DNA of 64,000 nt from Opitutia bacterium ISCC 52. Its GTDB lineage: Bacteria > Verrucomicrobiota > Verrucomicrobiia > Opitutales > UBA2995. A model generated the notes under the pieces. The model was not told where the DNA came from. It made no database searches and saw nothing but the letters and a program-made list of their open reading frames with translations. The translations under genes and the position numbers were made by a program. Shown one piece after another: positions 16,874 to 25,751 of the stretch. The DNA lies in NCBI GenBank assembly GCA_014529675.2, contig CP076040.1, forward strand, positions 4,429,501 through 4,493,500, in the 5' to 3' direction. Position 1 is the stretch's first letter. The number at the start of each line of letters is the position of its first letter.

Positions 16874-18373
16874 ATGAGACGCTCTTTTTGCACTATCCTA
16901 CTCTGCCTAAGCGCTATTTGCACAGCATCGAATGCTCAGACTCCTGAGTTTTTGGATGTTAACGAAGCCGTGGTCCGGGCCTTGGGACAAAATCTCTCCC
17001 TCCGTATTCAAGGAGAAGAAGTCATCCTTACCCGCCAAAATGTTATCATCGAGGAAGCTACCTTCGACACCCGGTTTTTTGCATCAGGAACGCAGCGAGG
17101 GAGCCGATCGCCCGGTTATGGAGGTTTTGAAGGTGACAGCGGGCACAGTACTCTAGCTCGGGCCGGTATCGCCAAGCGACTGAATACCGGTGCAGATTTA
17201 CAGGTCAGTTCCAACTACACGCGCAAAAGTAGCAGTGGTTCCACTCAGATCCTAAATCCCTCTCATACGTCCGACCTATCTATGTCATTGAGGCAACCTC
17301 TCTTGAGAGAAGGAGGAACTGAGATGAATCTCCTGATGTTGCAAAACGCCGAGTTGCTTGCCGCGCAAACCGAACTCAATTTGCAGGACCAAGCATTGGT
17401 GCTCATGAGTGACACTGAAGTTGCTTATTGGGATCTCGCTTATGCACACGAAGTGAAGAAGGTCAGAGAAGCCAGTTTAGAGGTGGCTAAAAAACTGCTT
17501 GAAGAGAACGAAGCTCGCGAAGGGGTGGGCCTGGCCACCAACATTGACGTCATCCAATCCCAAGTATTCGTGGCGACCAGCCAAGAAGCAGTCATTACCG
17601 CAAGCGCTCTGATAGAAGACAGCCAGGATCAACTCTATCGGCAAATGGGTTCCAACGAATACCCTGAAGGCCTTGTATCCGTATGCCAACTACCTGATAT
17701 TTCGACCGAAGACGTTGGGTCGCCTACTTCATTACCTGCAATTCTAGCCAACAATCCGAGATATCGGGCTCAGGAAATCAAGGTTACTTGGTTCGAGAAT
17801 TTTGTGAGAGCCGGACGAAACTTGATGCTACCTACCGTTGACCTGGTTGCCGGTATGGGATTTTCAGGTTTGGATGATTCATTGGTCGACAGCTACGGGA
17901 ACACCCTAGAACGGGATGGATACGATTGGACGGCCGGCATAGAATTCAGTATACCCTGGGGACAAAGAGAAGATAAGGCCCAATACCAACGTTCCCTTAG
18001 CCTGCTACGACAGGAAGAGCTCAGACTGGAAGATCAGGAACAGGAAGCGAAGGAAACCAATCGCTTCCTTTGGAGAAGATGGGTTTTAGGTCTCGAACGG
18101 GTCAGGGCCGCAAAATTATCGCTCGAACTCTCCATCGAGCAATTCGATCGCGAGCAATCGAAATACGAAAGCGGCTTGTCTACATTTCGAGAATTACTGG
18201 AAGCCCGGGAAGACCAAGACGATGCCAACCTAAGATACCTCAGCTTTATTCTTGAGGCGATTAAGGCTCAGATTATCAGCAAGGAGTTGGATGCTTCGCT
18301 ACCTCAGCGCTACGGCCTGTCCTGGGATTCCACCAGCAGCCTGATTTATCCGGAGGAGCCCACAGAAGAATAG
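16874..18373 (+). CDS. TolC-family outer-membrane efflux protein
   Basis: 499 residues with a signal peptide (cleavage near CTASNAQ). It contains two outer-membrane-efflux repeats with long alpha-helical hairpins, e.g. VLMSDTEVAYWDLAYAHEVKKV and VREASLEVAKKLLEENEAR in the first half and the DQEQEAKETNRFLWRRW, SKYESGLSTFRELLEAREDQ region in the second. SLRQPLLREGG is the typical beta-strand entry motif. It should form a trimeric channel for type I secretion or RND/MFS efflux, but no inner-membrane partner is encoded nearby. The gap to the hybrid kinase is 113 bp. Confidence 0.9.
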   Translation: MRRSFCTILLCLSAICTASNAQTPEFLDVNEAVVRALGQNLSLRIQGEEVILTRQNVIIEEATFDTRFFASGTQRGSRSPGYGGFEGDSGHSTLARAGIAKRLNTGADLQVSSNYTRKSSSGSTQILNPSHTSDLSMSLRQPLLREGGTEMNLLMLQNAELLAAQTELNLQDQALVLMSDTEVAYWDLAYAHEVKKVREASLEVAKKLLEENEAREGVGLATNIDVIQSQVFVATSQEAVITASALIEDSQDQLYRQMGSNEYPEGLVSVCQLPDISTEDVGSPTSLPAILANNPRYRAQEIKVTWFENFVRAGRNLMLPTVDLVAGMGFSGLDDSLVDSYGNTLERDGYDWTAGIEFSIPWGQREDKAQYQRSLSLLRQEELRLEDQEQEAKETNRFLWRRWVLGLERVRAAKLSLELSIEQFDREQSKYESGLSTFRELLEAREDQDDANLRYLSFILEAIKAQIISKELDASLPQRYGLSWDSTSSLIYPEEPTEE

Positions 18374-18421
18374 CTCGTTTGGATCATTGCCAAATCCTGA
18401 TGAATTCCAAAACTCCGGAAC

Positions 18422-18910
18422 ATGAGGATATTCCTGCTACGCAGTGCTGAAGCAAATCAGAGCAAAAAGGATACACGTCGTAAACTGACGAGTAATGGCA
18501 TCGAATCTCTGGCGGTCTTAGTAGATTTTCTCAAAAAGAAAGAGCTAGGGGACATCCAAGAAATTCGGCACAGCCCTTATGTTCGCACAACGCAAACAGC
18601 CAAACGATTCAAGAAACTCACGGGTATAAAAGCAAAGACACGTGAGACCCCCTTGCTTGAACCTACCGCAGATTTTCGAATCTTGGCTGATTTCATTGAA
18701 TCATCCAACGAAACGCTTCTTTTGGTCGGGCACCAGGCTCAGCTTGCTCACTTAGGCTCTTACCTCCTTACACGCGAATCCGATTTGGCAATTTTGGACT
18801 TAAAACCGGGCGGAATGGCCTGCTTACAAGCCAACACTTCTGAGGAAGAACATGGAGCCTCGGGCTTGGCATGGCAGCTGAGCTGGCAGATTCGCCCTCG
18901 CATGCTTTAG
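18422..18910 (+). CDS. SixA-like phosphohistidine phosphatase homologue without the catalytic histidine
   Basis: 162 residues aligning in layout to E. coli SixA (161 aa), which dephosphorylates HPt domains of phosphorelays. The N-terminal catalytic motif R-H-G/A reads LLRSAEA here: the phospho-accepting His is Ser. Other features remain: SPYVRTTQTAKRF and the second motif LLLVGHQAQLAHL. Loss of the nucleophile predicts no phosphatase activity, or a binding or decoy role. The position between a hybrid kinase without HPt and another receiver-kinase gene supports a phosphorelay connection. The start ATG at 18422 begins directly at the core beta strand. Confidence 0.75.
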   Translation: MRIFLLRSAEANQSKKDTRRKLTSNGIESLAVLVDFLKKKELGDIQEIRHSPYVRTTQTAKRFKKLTGIKAKTRETPLLEPTADFRILADFIESSNETLLLVGHQAQLAHLGSYLLTRESDLAILDLKPGGMACLQANTSEEEHGASGLAWQLSWQIRPRML

Positions 18911-19099
18911 TAAGTATGCACGGCCGGTTATTTAAGATCACATGAGGGAAAAACCGATTCTTCCAACTTTGTGTGGTTCATGACCCATTCGACCTCTGAT
19001 TAAAGGCCTTAATGAATTACTTAAGCTCCTTTAATTTAATAACTTATATAGGTAAAAGGAGTTTCCAATTCGAAGAATCTAGCTAGGGTTAATCCTATA

Positions 19100-19315
19100 G
19101 CTTAACGGGACTTTTCAGGAGACACAAAGGCCCGTTGAGCATAGTTCGTTGAAACTATTGCGCTAATTAAAAAAGCGAACCAGGTAGATCAGTTAATGAT
19201 TAGATCCTAGCATTGCTGTTGAACCGCTGTCGAGGAAGGCGTTGGAGATGATTGAGAAGACAGCAGGGAGATGATCAGCAGTAAGAGAATTTGGGAGCCT
19301 GGTTCGCTGCGCAAT
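19100..19315 (+). ncRNA. Candidate structured small RNA (~215 nt, rod-like)
   Basis: In a 596-bp gap (18911-19506) without genes. Helix A: GCTTAACGGG (19100-19109) with CCCGTTGAGC (19131-19140), one G.U that holds only on the plus strand. Helix B: ATAGTT/AACTAT (19141-19158). Then a rod: TTGCGC (19158-19163) with GCGCAA (19309-19314), AGCGAACCAGG (19174-19184) with CCTGGTTCGCT (19298-19308, 11 bp perfect), ATTGCTG (19212-19218) with CAGCAGT (19276-19282, one G.U) and GCTGTC/GACAGC (19226-19231/19259-19264). The rod (about 160 nt) with an open central bubble resembles the outline of 6S RNA, but no sequence match is claimed. A rival hairpin GCGCA/TGCGC (19309-19313/19338-19342) could open the base of the rod. 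The rest of the gap shows nothing I can name. Confidence 0.55.
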
Positions 19316-19506
19316 GTTTCTGAAAGCCTTCAAAGAATGCGCTATATAAGGTATTTACCCTAATTCCGCTTACACTTAGTAGAAAATCGCAATTTTTTTG
19401 GGGAAAATCCCTCTATTTCGTCGACCTGAGGTATTATCGGTTTACTTATTCACAAACTTGGTGCGTATCCTGCTTTAAAATCCTAATAGTCCTTTAACCT
19501 GCTAAG

Positions 19507-20091
19507 ATGAATCTTTCTGAAGTTCAATCGAAAGACCTTCCGCGTGTACTCGTCATTGAAGATGAACTTGGCCCAAGGGAGAGTCTCCGTTACCTCCTAG
19601 GCGAAGAATTCAAAGTTGATGTGAGTGACCGCGTAGAAGGTGGCTTGGAGAAAATTAGCCAAACTAAATACGATACCATCATCATGGACATTCGACTGCC
19701 ATCGATGAATGGCATCGAAGGCTTGGCCAAAGTACGCGAGATCGACCAAGAGGTCTCCATCATCATGCTTACCGGCTATGGTAATCTTGAAACAGCCCAA
19801 GAAGCTATAAAGCTGGGCGCAAACGAGTACGTTACCAAACCTTTCGATATTCACCGGATGCTGGAGACGGTGAAGAAACATGCCAAGGAGTCGGACCTAC
19901 GCCGCAAGCGCGGCTTCATGCTGAAGGAAGTCCAAAAGATGAACGACATCCTGAAAGGCCAGTTGGAGGAACGTGAATCCATGGCTTCGTGGGGTAAGGC
20001 ATCTGCAAGGCTTGTTCATGACCTCTCCTCCCCACTCACTGCCATACTTGGTTACAGCTCTCTTCTTTTACATGAAGTGCAAAACGCATAA
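19507..20091 (+). CDS. Receiver domain plus HisKA start; 5' part of a gene split by TAA
   Basis: 194 residues. A CheY-like receiver (VLVIEDELGPRESLRYLL, phospho-Asp in IIMDIRLPSMNG near residue 60, IIMLTGYGN, YVTKPFDI) is joined by a coiled helix to the first half of a HisKA domain with the acceptor His in ARLVHDLSSPLTAILGY. The frame ends in TAA at 20089-20091. The next ORF, starting 18 bases later in the same frame, supplies the missing second helix and the ATPase domain, so one nonsense codon divides a receiver-first kinase of about 384 codons. Independent translation of the second part from ATG 20110 is possible. Confidence 0.85.
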   Translation: MNLSEVQSKDLPRVLVIEDELGPRESLRYLLGEEFKVDVSDRVEGGLEKISQTKYDTIIMDIRLPSMNGIEGLAKVREIDQEVSIIMLTGYGNLETAQEAIKLGANEYVTKPFDIHRMLETVKKHAKESDLRRKRGFMLKEVQKMNDILKGQLEERESMASWGKASARLVHDLSSPLTAILGYSSLLLHEVQNA

Positions 20092-20109
20092 GGCTCGGCC
20101 GATGTCTCC

Positions 20110-20661
20110 ATGGACAATGCACTCGCTTATGCAGAGACCCTGGAACGAAATGCCAACTATTGCAGAGAACTGGCTCAATCATGGAAAGAGGTCTGTAAGG
20201 GAAACAACTCCACGGAGGTGTTCTCGGTTTTAGACGCAGTTCAGAAAGTAAAAGCAGATATCTTTTTTGACGACGAGAACATCATCGTTGAAGGAGACAG
20301 CTCTCTCTCCGTCTCTGGAAGCATCACCGAACTACCCCGACTCTTTCAAAACCTTATCCGTAATGGGCTGGAAGCGAAGAATGAGGACTATGTGGAAGAA
20401 GTATCGGTTCATGTGAAAATAGAAGCCGCAGATGGCGAGGCCATTGTTTCAGTTACCGACAACGGCTGCGGAATGAGCCAGGAAGTCTGCCAACAAATGC
20501 AACAAGGCAACTTTACTACGAAGGGCGACAAAGGCACAGGATTAGGATTTATCATTTGCAGACGTATAGTAGAAGCCCACGACGGAACCATATCAGTTAA
20601 TTCGGAGGAAGGAACGGGAACTACGATTACCTTTTCCTTGAAGACATGGACACCCAATTAA
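20110..20661 (+). CDS. HATPase part of the same receiver-kinase gene
   Basis: 183 residues. It begins with the second dimerisation helix (ALAYAETLERNANYCRELAQ) and continues with a HATPase_c domain: N box LIRNGLEAKNED, G1 box VTDNGCGM, F box QQGNFTTKGDKGTGLGF (G2) and a C-terminal GTGTTITFSL strand. All ATP-binding motifs look intact. It is in frame with the upstream receiver/HisKA ORF, separated only by a TAA and seven sense codons. Its own stop overlaps the next start as TAATG at 20659-20663, indicating translational coupling to the chimeric gene downstream. Confidence 0.85.
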   Translation: MDNALAYAETLERNANYCRELAQSWKEVCKGNNSTEVFSVLDAVQKVKADIFFDDENIIVEGDSSLSVSGSITELPRLFQNLIRNGLEAKNEDYVEEVSVHVKIEAADGEAIVSVTDNGCGMSQEVCQQMQQGNFTTKGDKGTGLGFIICRRIVEAHDGTISVNSEEGTGTTITFSLKTWTPN

Positions 20662-21755
20662 TGAGTCAGCTCCACGTTTGGGATAAAGTTGATGATTTAG
20701 AAGTAATCCCAGGAGACCACATCGAGCCGGCCATGAGTAGGACGACTCGTGAAGTCCCGTGCCTTCTGAAACCGGCTACTCGTGAGAGCTTGATTGAGGT
20801 GGTCTCCATCGCCAGGGAACGAAAGATCCGCATCTACCCTGTCAGCTTAGGGAAGAACTGGGGCTATGGTGCTCACTTACCCGTGGAAAACGATTGCGTC
20901 ATCGTTAGCCTGGAAAAGTGGAAAAAGATAGGGCCCTGCGATCCCGAATCCGGAAAGATCTATATAAAACCGGGTGTTTCCCAGATCGAACTCTACAATT
21001 ACCTGGAAGAACACCATCCAGAATTCACTTACAATGTGACGGGTGCAGGAAGCGATACCAGGATCATCGGCGGCTATGAAAACGTTACGGATCGTCTAAA
21101 GTCAGACTATCAGGAACGAGTCGATGAGCTGGACACTATTTTTAATACCCTCGGACTGATTCTCTCCCACGAGCTTCGCAATCCGCTCGTTTCGTTAAAG
21201 ACCTTTGCTCAACTCCTTGGAGTCAAAGACAAGGATGCTCCTCTACCAGCCGACTTTGTTTCCACCATCCAAACGGAAGTGGAACGCCTAGAAGGTGTTG
21301 CCGACGATCTCTTTGGCCTCAACGACATGGGGAAGCAAACCATCGAGTCCACCGACATACGGATGATCATCAATCGTATCGTCCAGGATCTCGACCACAA
21401 CATCGTCACCGTCAAGTTTGGCAAAAACGTAAACCCTTTCCAGGGTGATGCCATCAAGCTGGAAGAGGGACTCAAGGACATGATTCTTCACATGTATGAA
21501 TCGCTCAAGGAGGACGGGAGTTTAGTTATCCTCGTAGAAGGAAAGCAGACCAAAGGCACCCAAATCACCGTACGGGGTGGTGGCATCGAAGAAGAGAAGA
21601 CCTTTCCCAATTCAAAAACCAAATCCCAGCCGGAAGCGATCAGCCTCAAGTTCTTCAAAGCTTGCCAGACCATTAAAAAACACCGCGGTCTCGTTAAAAT
21701 ACGTAAAAGCAAAAACGGCTACGACCTCCAGATCCTCATCCGCGAACCCTCCTAG
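20661..21755 (+). CDS. Chimera: half of an FAD-linked oxidase fused to a degenerate histidine kinase
   Basis: 364 residues. Residues about 15-135 match the first part of a PCMH-type FAD-binding domain as in 4-cresol dehydrogenase-like oxidases (CLLKPATRESLIEVVSIARE, PVSLGKNWGYGAHLPV, KPGVSQIELYNYLEEHHP, TGAGSDTRIIGG). The domain stops there and continues directly into kinase sequence: a coiled helix, the H box LILSHELRNPLVSLKTFAQLLG and an ATPase-like tail. In that tail the N, G1 and G2 boxes are degenerate (LKDMILHMYESL, RGGGIEEEK, AISLKFFKACQ). No complete FAD or ATP site remains. The ATG at 20661 (TAATG overlap) is preferred over ATG 20646. Most likely a deletion fusion; a real two-domain sensor is the alternative. 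Confidence 0.75.
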   Translation: MSQLHVWDKVDDLEVIPGDHIEPAMSRTTREVPCLLKPATRESLIEVVSIARERKIRIYPVSLGKNWGYGAHLPVENDCVIVSLEKWKKIGPCDPESGKIYIKPGVSQIELYNYLEEHHPEFTYNVTGAGSDTRIIGGYENVTDRLKSDYQERVDELDTIFNTLGLILSHELRNPLVSLKTFAQLLGVKDKDAPLPADFVSTIQTEVERLEGVADDLFGLNDMGKQTIESTDIRMIINRIVQDLDHNIVTVKFGKNVNPFQGDAIKLEEGLKDMILHMYESLKEDGSLVILVEGKQTKGTQITVRGGGIEEEKTFPNSKTKSQPEAISLKFFKACQTIKKHRGLVKIRKSKNGYDLQILIREPS

Positions 21756-21825
21756 AGAGCCTTGCCCGCCTATTTTTCTTTGACTCACCGTCGGAACCCC
21801 TTTCGCTAGGCAGGTTTTTCAAATC

Positions 21826-24597
21826 ATGGCAGAAATTTCCAAAGCTTACGATCCTTCCTCCGTCGAATCCAAGTGGTACGAGCGTTGGGAAACGCAAGGA
21901 GCCTTCAAAGGGCAACGCGACGAATCACGCGATCCTTACGCGATCATGATTCCTCCACCCAATGTAACCGGCATGCTGCACATGGGGCATATCCTGAACA
22001 ATACCTTGCAGGATATGCTCATCCGTCGAGCTCGGCTGGAAGGGAAAGCAGCCCTCTGGCAACCAGGCATGGACCACGCCGGAATCGCCACCCAAACCAA
22101 GGTCGAAAAAGAGATTCGCAAAGACGGACTCCATCGTCGCGACCTGGGCCGCGAGAAATTCGTAGAAAAGGTCTGGGAGTGGAAGGACAAACACGGTGGC
22201 ATTATCCTCAACCAGCTACGCAAACTCGGTGCTTCCTGCGATTGGGATAGAACTGCTTTTACCCTCGATGAAGGTTACCAAAAAGCTGTCCTCACCGCTT
22301 TTGTAAAGCTCTACCAAAGAGGTTATATATATAGAGGGCTGAGAATGAGTAACTGGTGTCCTGCCAGTCAGACTGCACTGAGCAATGAAGAGGTCATCAT
22401 GAAGCCTCAGAAGAGTAAGCTCTGGAAAATGCGCTATGAACTGGTGGAACCAGCCACTTCAGCCGACGGCAGCCCACTCACGCACCTAGACATTTCGACC
22501 ACCCGTCCAGAAACAATCATGGGGGACTCAGCCGTCGCCGTTCACCCGGAAGACGACCGTTACAAACACCTCGTCGGCAAGATGATCTACCGGCCGTTTC
22601 CGAAGGAGCCCATTCCCATTGTTGGAGACGAAGCAGTTGAGAGAGAGTTTGGCACAGGTTGCCTGAAGGTGACGCCAGCGCACGACGCCGTCGACTTTGA
22701 GATTGGTAAACGACACGACCTGCCAGTCATCGATGTATTTAATCCCGATGCTACTTTAAACGAGCTGGCCGGAGAACCGTTCGTCGGCATGGATCGATTT
22801 AAGGCACGAAAAGTCGCCATCCAATTGCTCGAGGAGCAGGGACTCTTGGTAGCGACAGAAGACTACGAAAACAACGTAGGCTTTTCAGAACGAGCCGATG
22901 TTCCCATCGAACCGCGCCTGACTGAACAATGGTGGTTACGCTATCCAAAAGTCGACGAAGCCAAGCGAGTCGTTGAAGCAGGTATTATAAAGTTCCACCC
23001 CAAACGCTGGGAGAATGTTTACCTTCACTGGCTGAACCATGGTCAGGACAACAATATCGACTGGTGTCTAAGTCGCCAACTCTGGTGGGGTCACCGTATT
23101 CCTGTATGGTATAAGAAAGGCATCGATCGCAAAGAAATCGACCTCAGTAATCCCGACCACATTCACGTTTCAGTCGAAGGTCCAGAGGATCCGGAAAACT
23201 GGGAACAGGAAGAAGACGTTCTCGATACCTGGGCCTCTTCCTGGCTCTGGCCTTTTGCCACTCTCGGTTGGCCCAATACTTCAGAAGATCTGCAAAAGGA
23301 TCTCGAATTCTTCTATCCGACCAGTGTGCTTTGCACGGGCTTTGATATCATCTTCCTCTGGGTCGCACGCATGATCATGGCGGGCCTCGAGTTTATAGGT
23401 GATGAAGAGAAGACACTCACGGATGAACAGTTGCGTGAGCGTATCCCTTTCAAGGACGTCTACATCACCGGACTGATTCGGGATGAGAAAGGTCGGAAAA
23501 TGTCCAAGTCTCTTGGCAATTCGCCGGACCCACTGGATCTCATTGCCAAGTATGGCGCCGATGGCGTTCGCTTCGGTATCGTAAATATCGCACCGAGTGG
23601 CCAAGACATTCTCTTTAGCGAGCAACGCATTGAGATTGGTCGTAATTTCTGTAATAAGTTGTGGAACGCCTGCCGCTTCCGCCAAATGAGTGGTGAGAGT
23701 TTCGACAACTCCTCCATCGAGGCGATTCTCCAACGAATCGATGGCAGTCTGTTTGATGACTACGATCACTGGATTCTCCATCGACTTCTGGAAACCAATC
23801 AGCGCTTGGCCGATTCTTTTGACGCCTTCGAGTGCAACCAGGTTACTCACCTGCTCTACGAATTCTTCTGGAGTGATTTCTGCGACACCTATGTGGAAGT
23901 CTCCAAGTCGAAGCTCATTCAGGACGGGTTGAAAAACAATGTTCTGGCCATCCAGGACCTGGTTATTCGCCAGCTACTTCTAATGCTGCAGCCACTCACT
24001 CCGCATATCGCCGAAGAGCTGTGGGGGCAACTCGGCTACAGCAAGGAAAGCGCGCTCCTTCAGCACAATCAGATTGAATCGACTGATCAATTGGAAGGTC
24101 TTCTTAAGGACCAGTCTGTTTCTCTAGACAAGGAAGCAGCAGGCAAGGTCGATCGCCTGGCAGAAATCATTTCCAAGACTCGTGCCTTAAAAGCTGAATA
24201 CAACTTGGCTAGCAAAAGGGATGTTTCGTTCTTCTACAAAGCAAGTGAATCAGCAGCTGCTCTGATTGAAGGGCACATGGACTCTCTATTGAAGCAGATC
24301 GGGGCTGAAAAAATGGAAGCCACTGCCGAGGACAAAGACCTCCCGGCCAGCGTCTCCGAGCTTGGAACCGTCTATATCGACTTGAGTAGCAGTATCGATG
24401 CGGATGCCGAAAAAGATCGTTTAAACAAGGAGTTGCAAAAGCTGCAAAAGGCCATCGCTGCAGGTGAAGGCAAGCTGAAGAACGAAAAGTTCATCAGCAA
24501 TGCTCCGCCCAATATTGTGGAAGGTGCCAAAGCACAACTCGCTGAATCTGTTGCCAAGAAAGAAGAACTGGAAAAGCTCTTGGCCCGCCTTGGATAA
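21826..24597 (+). CDS. valS: Valyl-tRNA synthetase
   Basis: 923 residues, the normal length for bacterial ValRS. HIGH motif in PPPNVTGMLHMGHILNN, a connective-peptide editing domain at about residues 190-350 (TTRPETIMGDSAVAVHPEDDR), the NWCLSRQLWWGHRIPVWY-type catalytic stretch (here DWCLSRQLWWGHRIPVWY), KMSKS in GRKMSKSLGNSPDP, an anticodon-binding helix bundle and the C-terminal coiled-coil arm (DRLNKELQKLQKAIAAGEGKL). It charges tRNA(Val) and edits mischarged threonine. It follows the kinase cluster by 70 bp but is probably separately transcribed. Confidence 0.97.
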   Translation: MAEISKAYDPSSVESKWYERWETQGAFKGQRDESRDPYAIMIPPPNVTGMLHMGHILNNTLQDMLIRRARLEGKAALWQPGMDHAGIATQTKVEKEIRKDGLHRRDLGREKFVEKVWEWKDKHGGIILNQLRKLGASCDWDRTAFTLDEGYQKAVLTAFVKLYQRGYIYRGLRMSNWCPASQTALSNEEVIMKPQKSKLWKMRYELVEPATSADGSPLTHLDISTTRPETIMGDSAVAVHPEDDRYKHLVGKMIYRPFPKEPIPIVGDEAVEREFGTGCLKVTPAHDAVDFEIGKRHDLPVIDVFNPDATLNELAGEPFVGMDRFKARKVAIQLLEEQGLLVATEDYENNVGFSERADVPIEPRLTEQWWLRYPKVDEAKRVVEAGIIKFHPKRWENVYLHWLNHGQDNNIDWCLSRQLWWGHRIPVWYKKGIDRKEIDLSNPDHIHVSVEGPEDPENWEQEEDVLDTWASSWLWPFATLGWPNTSEDLQKDLEFFYPTSVLCTGFDIIFLWVARMIMAGLEFIGDEEKTLTDEQLRERIPFKDVYITGLIRDEKGRKMSKSLGNSPDPLDLIAKYGADGVRFGIVNIAPSGQDILFSEQRIEIGRNFCNKLWNACRFRQMSGESFDNSSIEAILQRIDGSLFDDYDHWILHRLLETNQRLADSFDAFECNQVTHLLYEFFWSDFCDTYVEVSKSKLIQDGLKNNVLAIQDLVIRQLLLMLQPLTPHIAEELWGQLGYSKESALLQHNQIESTDQLEGLLKDQSVSLDKEAAGKVDRLAEIISKTRALKAEYNLASKRDVSFFYKASESAAALIEGHMDSLLKQIGAEKMEATAEDKDLPASVSELGTVYIDLSSSIDADAEKDRLNKELQKLQKAIAAGEGKLKNEKFISNAPPNIVEGAKAQLAESVAKKEELEKLLARLG

Positions 24598-24706
24598 TCG
24601 GTCGGACATTCCGCACCCTTGGTAAAGATTACTGGGAATCTCGCTTGCTAAAAAATCCGGAGGCGCGGCTTTACCCTTCAAGCTTCTTTGATCTAGCATC
24701 TTGTAT

Positions 24707-25726
24707 ATGAATAGAAACCGTCTTGGAAGTAGTCCTATTGTGGTGTCTGAACTCTGCCTCGGCACCATGACCTTTGGAGGCAGTTGCGACGAGGCAACCG
24801 CTCATAAGATTATGGATCGAAGTGTGGATGCCGGTATCGACTTCTTCGATACCGCCGAGATGTACCCTGTCCCACCGAAGAAGGAATGGGTCTATCGCAC
24901 CGAGGAAATTATTGGGCGCTGGCTCAAAGGAAAACCCAGAGACTCTCTGATTATCGCCAGTAAGGTAACAGGAGCAGGGCATGCCTGGTTTCGCCCTCCC
25001 GTGCGCAACGGGATGACCGCCCTCGACCGGCGCCATATCCGCACAGCGATAGAAGGTAGTCTTAAGCGCTTACAAACTGACTACATAGATCTCTATCAAA
25101 CCCATTGGCCCGACCACGACGCTGGCTATGAGGAAACGCTCGAAGTACTCACTGAGCTGATCAGGGAAGGAAAAGTCCGAACCATTGGTAGTAGCAACGA
25201 AAACGAGTGGGGAACCATGAAGGCTCTCGAAGTTGCAAAGTCTAAAGGGTTCAATCGCTACCAAACCATCCAAAACAATTTTAGCATCAACAATCGCCGT
25301 TTCGAAGATGCGCTGGCAGATATCTGCACACGGGAAAAGATCGGTCTCTTACCTTACTCCCCACTCGCAGGCGGTGTGCTGAGTGGTAAATACCAGGATG
25401 GAGCTCGTCCGGAAGGGCGCAGGTTCACTTTCTATCTGACGGAAGGAGATGAACGGCAGAAAGTTATGGCTGCACGGTTTGTAAATGACCGCAGTCTAGC
25501 CACCACAGCTGAACTTGTGCACGTAGCACAGAAGGAAGGCATCACCCTTCCGCAACTCGCCTTAACCTGGTCTAAACAACACGATTTTGTTCCATCGACT
25601 ATATTTGGTGTCAATAACCTCGAACAATTAGAAGAGAACCTGAAGACTGCTGAGATGGTCCTATCCGATGACGCTCTCAAAGCAATCGACGAGATCTCAC
25701 ACAAATATCCCTACCCAATGGGCTGA
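24707..25726 (+). CDS. Aldo/keto reductase (Tas-like)
   Basis: 339 residues starting [25 protein letters not shown]. The catalytic tetrad can be seen: Asp and Tyr in [12 protein letters not shown], Lys in LIIASKVTG and His in YQTHWPDHD; the NADP-binding end has [11 protein letters not shown] and ILGVNN-type [13 protein letters not shown]. The spacing and length match the Tas subgroup of NADP(H)-dependent oxidoreductases, whose natural substrates are unclear. The ATG at 24707 is used rather than a TTG six bases upstream. The sulfatase gene begins 25 bp downstream, suggesting co-transcription. Confidence 0.92.
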   Translation: MNRNRLGSSPIVVSELCLGTMTFGGSCDEATAHKIMDRSVDAGIDFFDTAEMYPVPPKKEWVYRTEEIIGRWLKGKPRDSLIIASKVTGAGHAWFRPPVRNGMTALDRRHIRTAIEGSLKRLQTDYIDLYQTHWPDHDAGYEETLEVLTELIREGKVRTIGSSNENEWGTMKALEVAKSKGFNRYQTIQNNFSINNRRFEDALADICTREKIGLLPYSPLAGGVLSGKYQDGARPEGRRFTFYLTEGDERQKVMAARFVNDRSLATTAELVHVAQKEGITLPQLALTWSKQHDFVPSTIFGVNNLEQLEENLKTAEMVLSDDALKAIDEISHKYPYPMG

Positions 25727-25751
25727 TTTTTCATCGCACTACCCAAAAATT

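Noticed and set aside
19157-19315. Integron attC site or MITE for the palindromic 19.2-kb element
   Set aside because: It lacks the R' and R'' core (GTTRRRY) and target duplications; the nested internal helices with G.U pairs fit RNA better.
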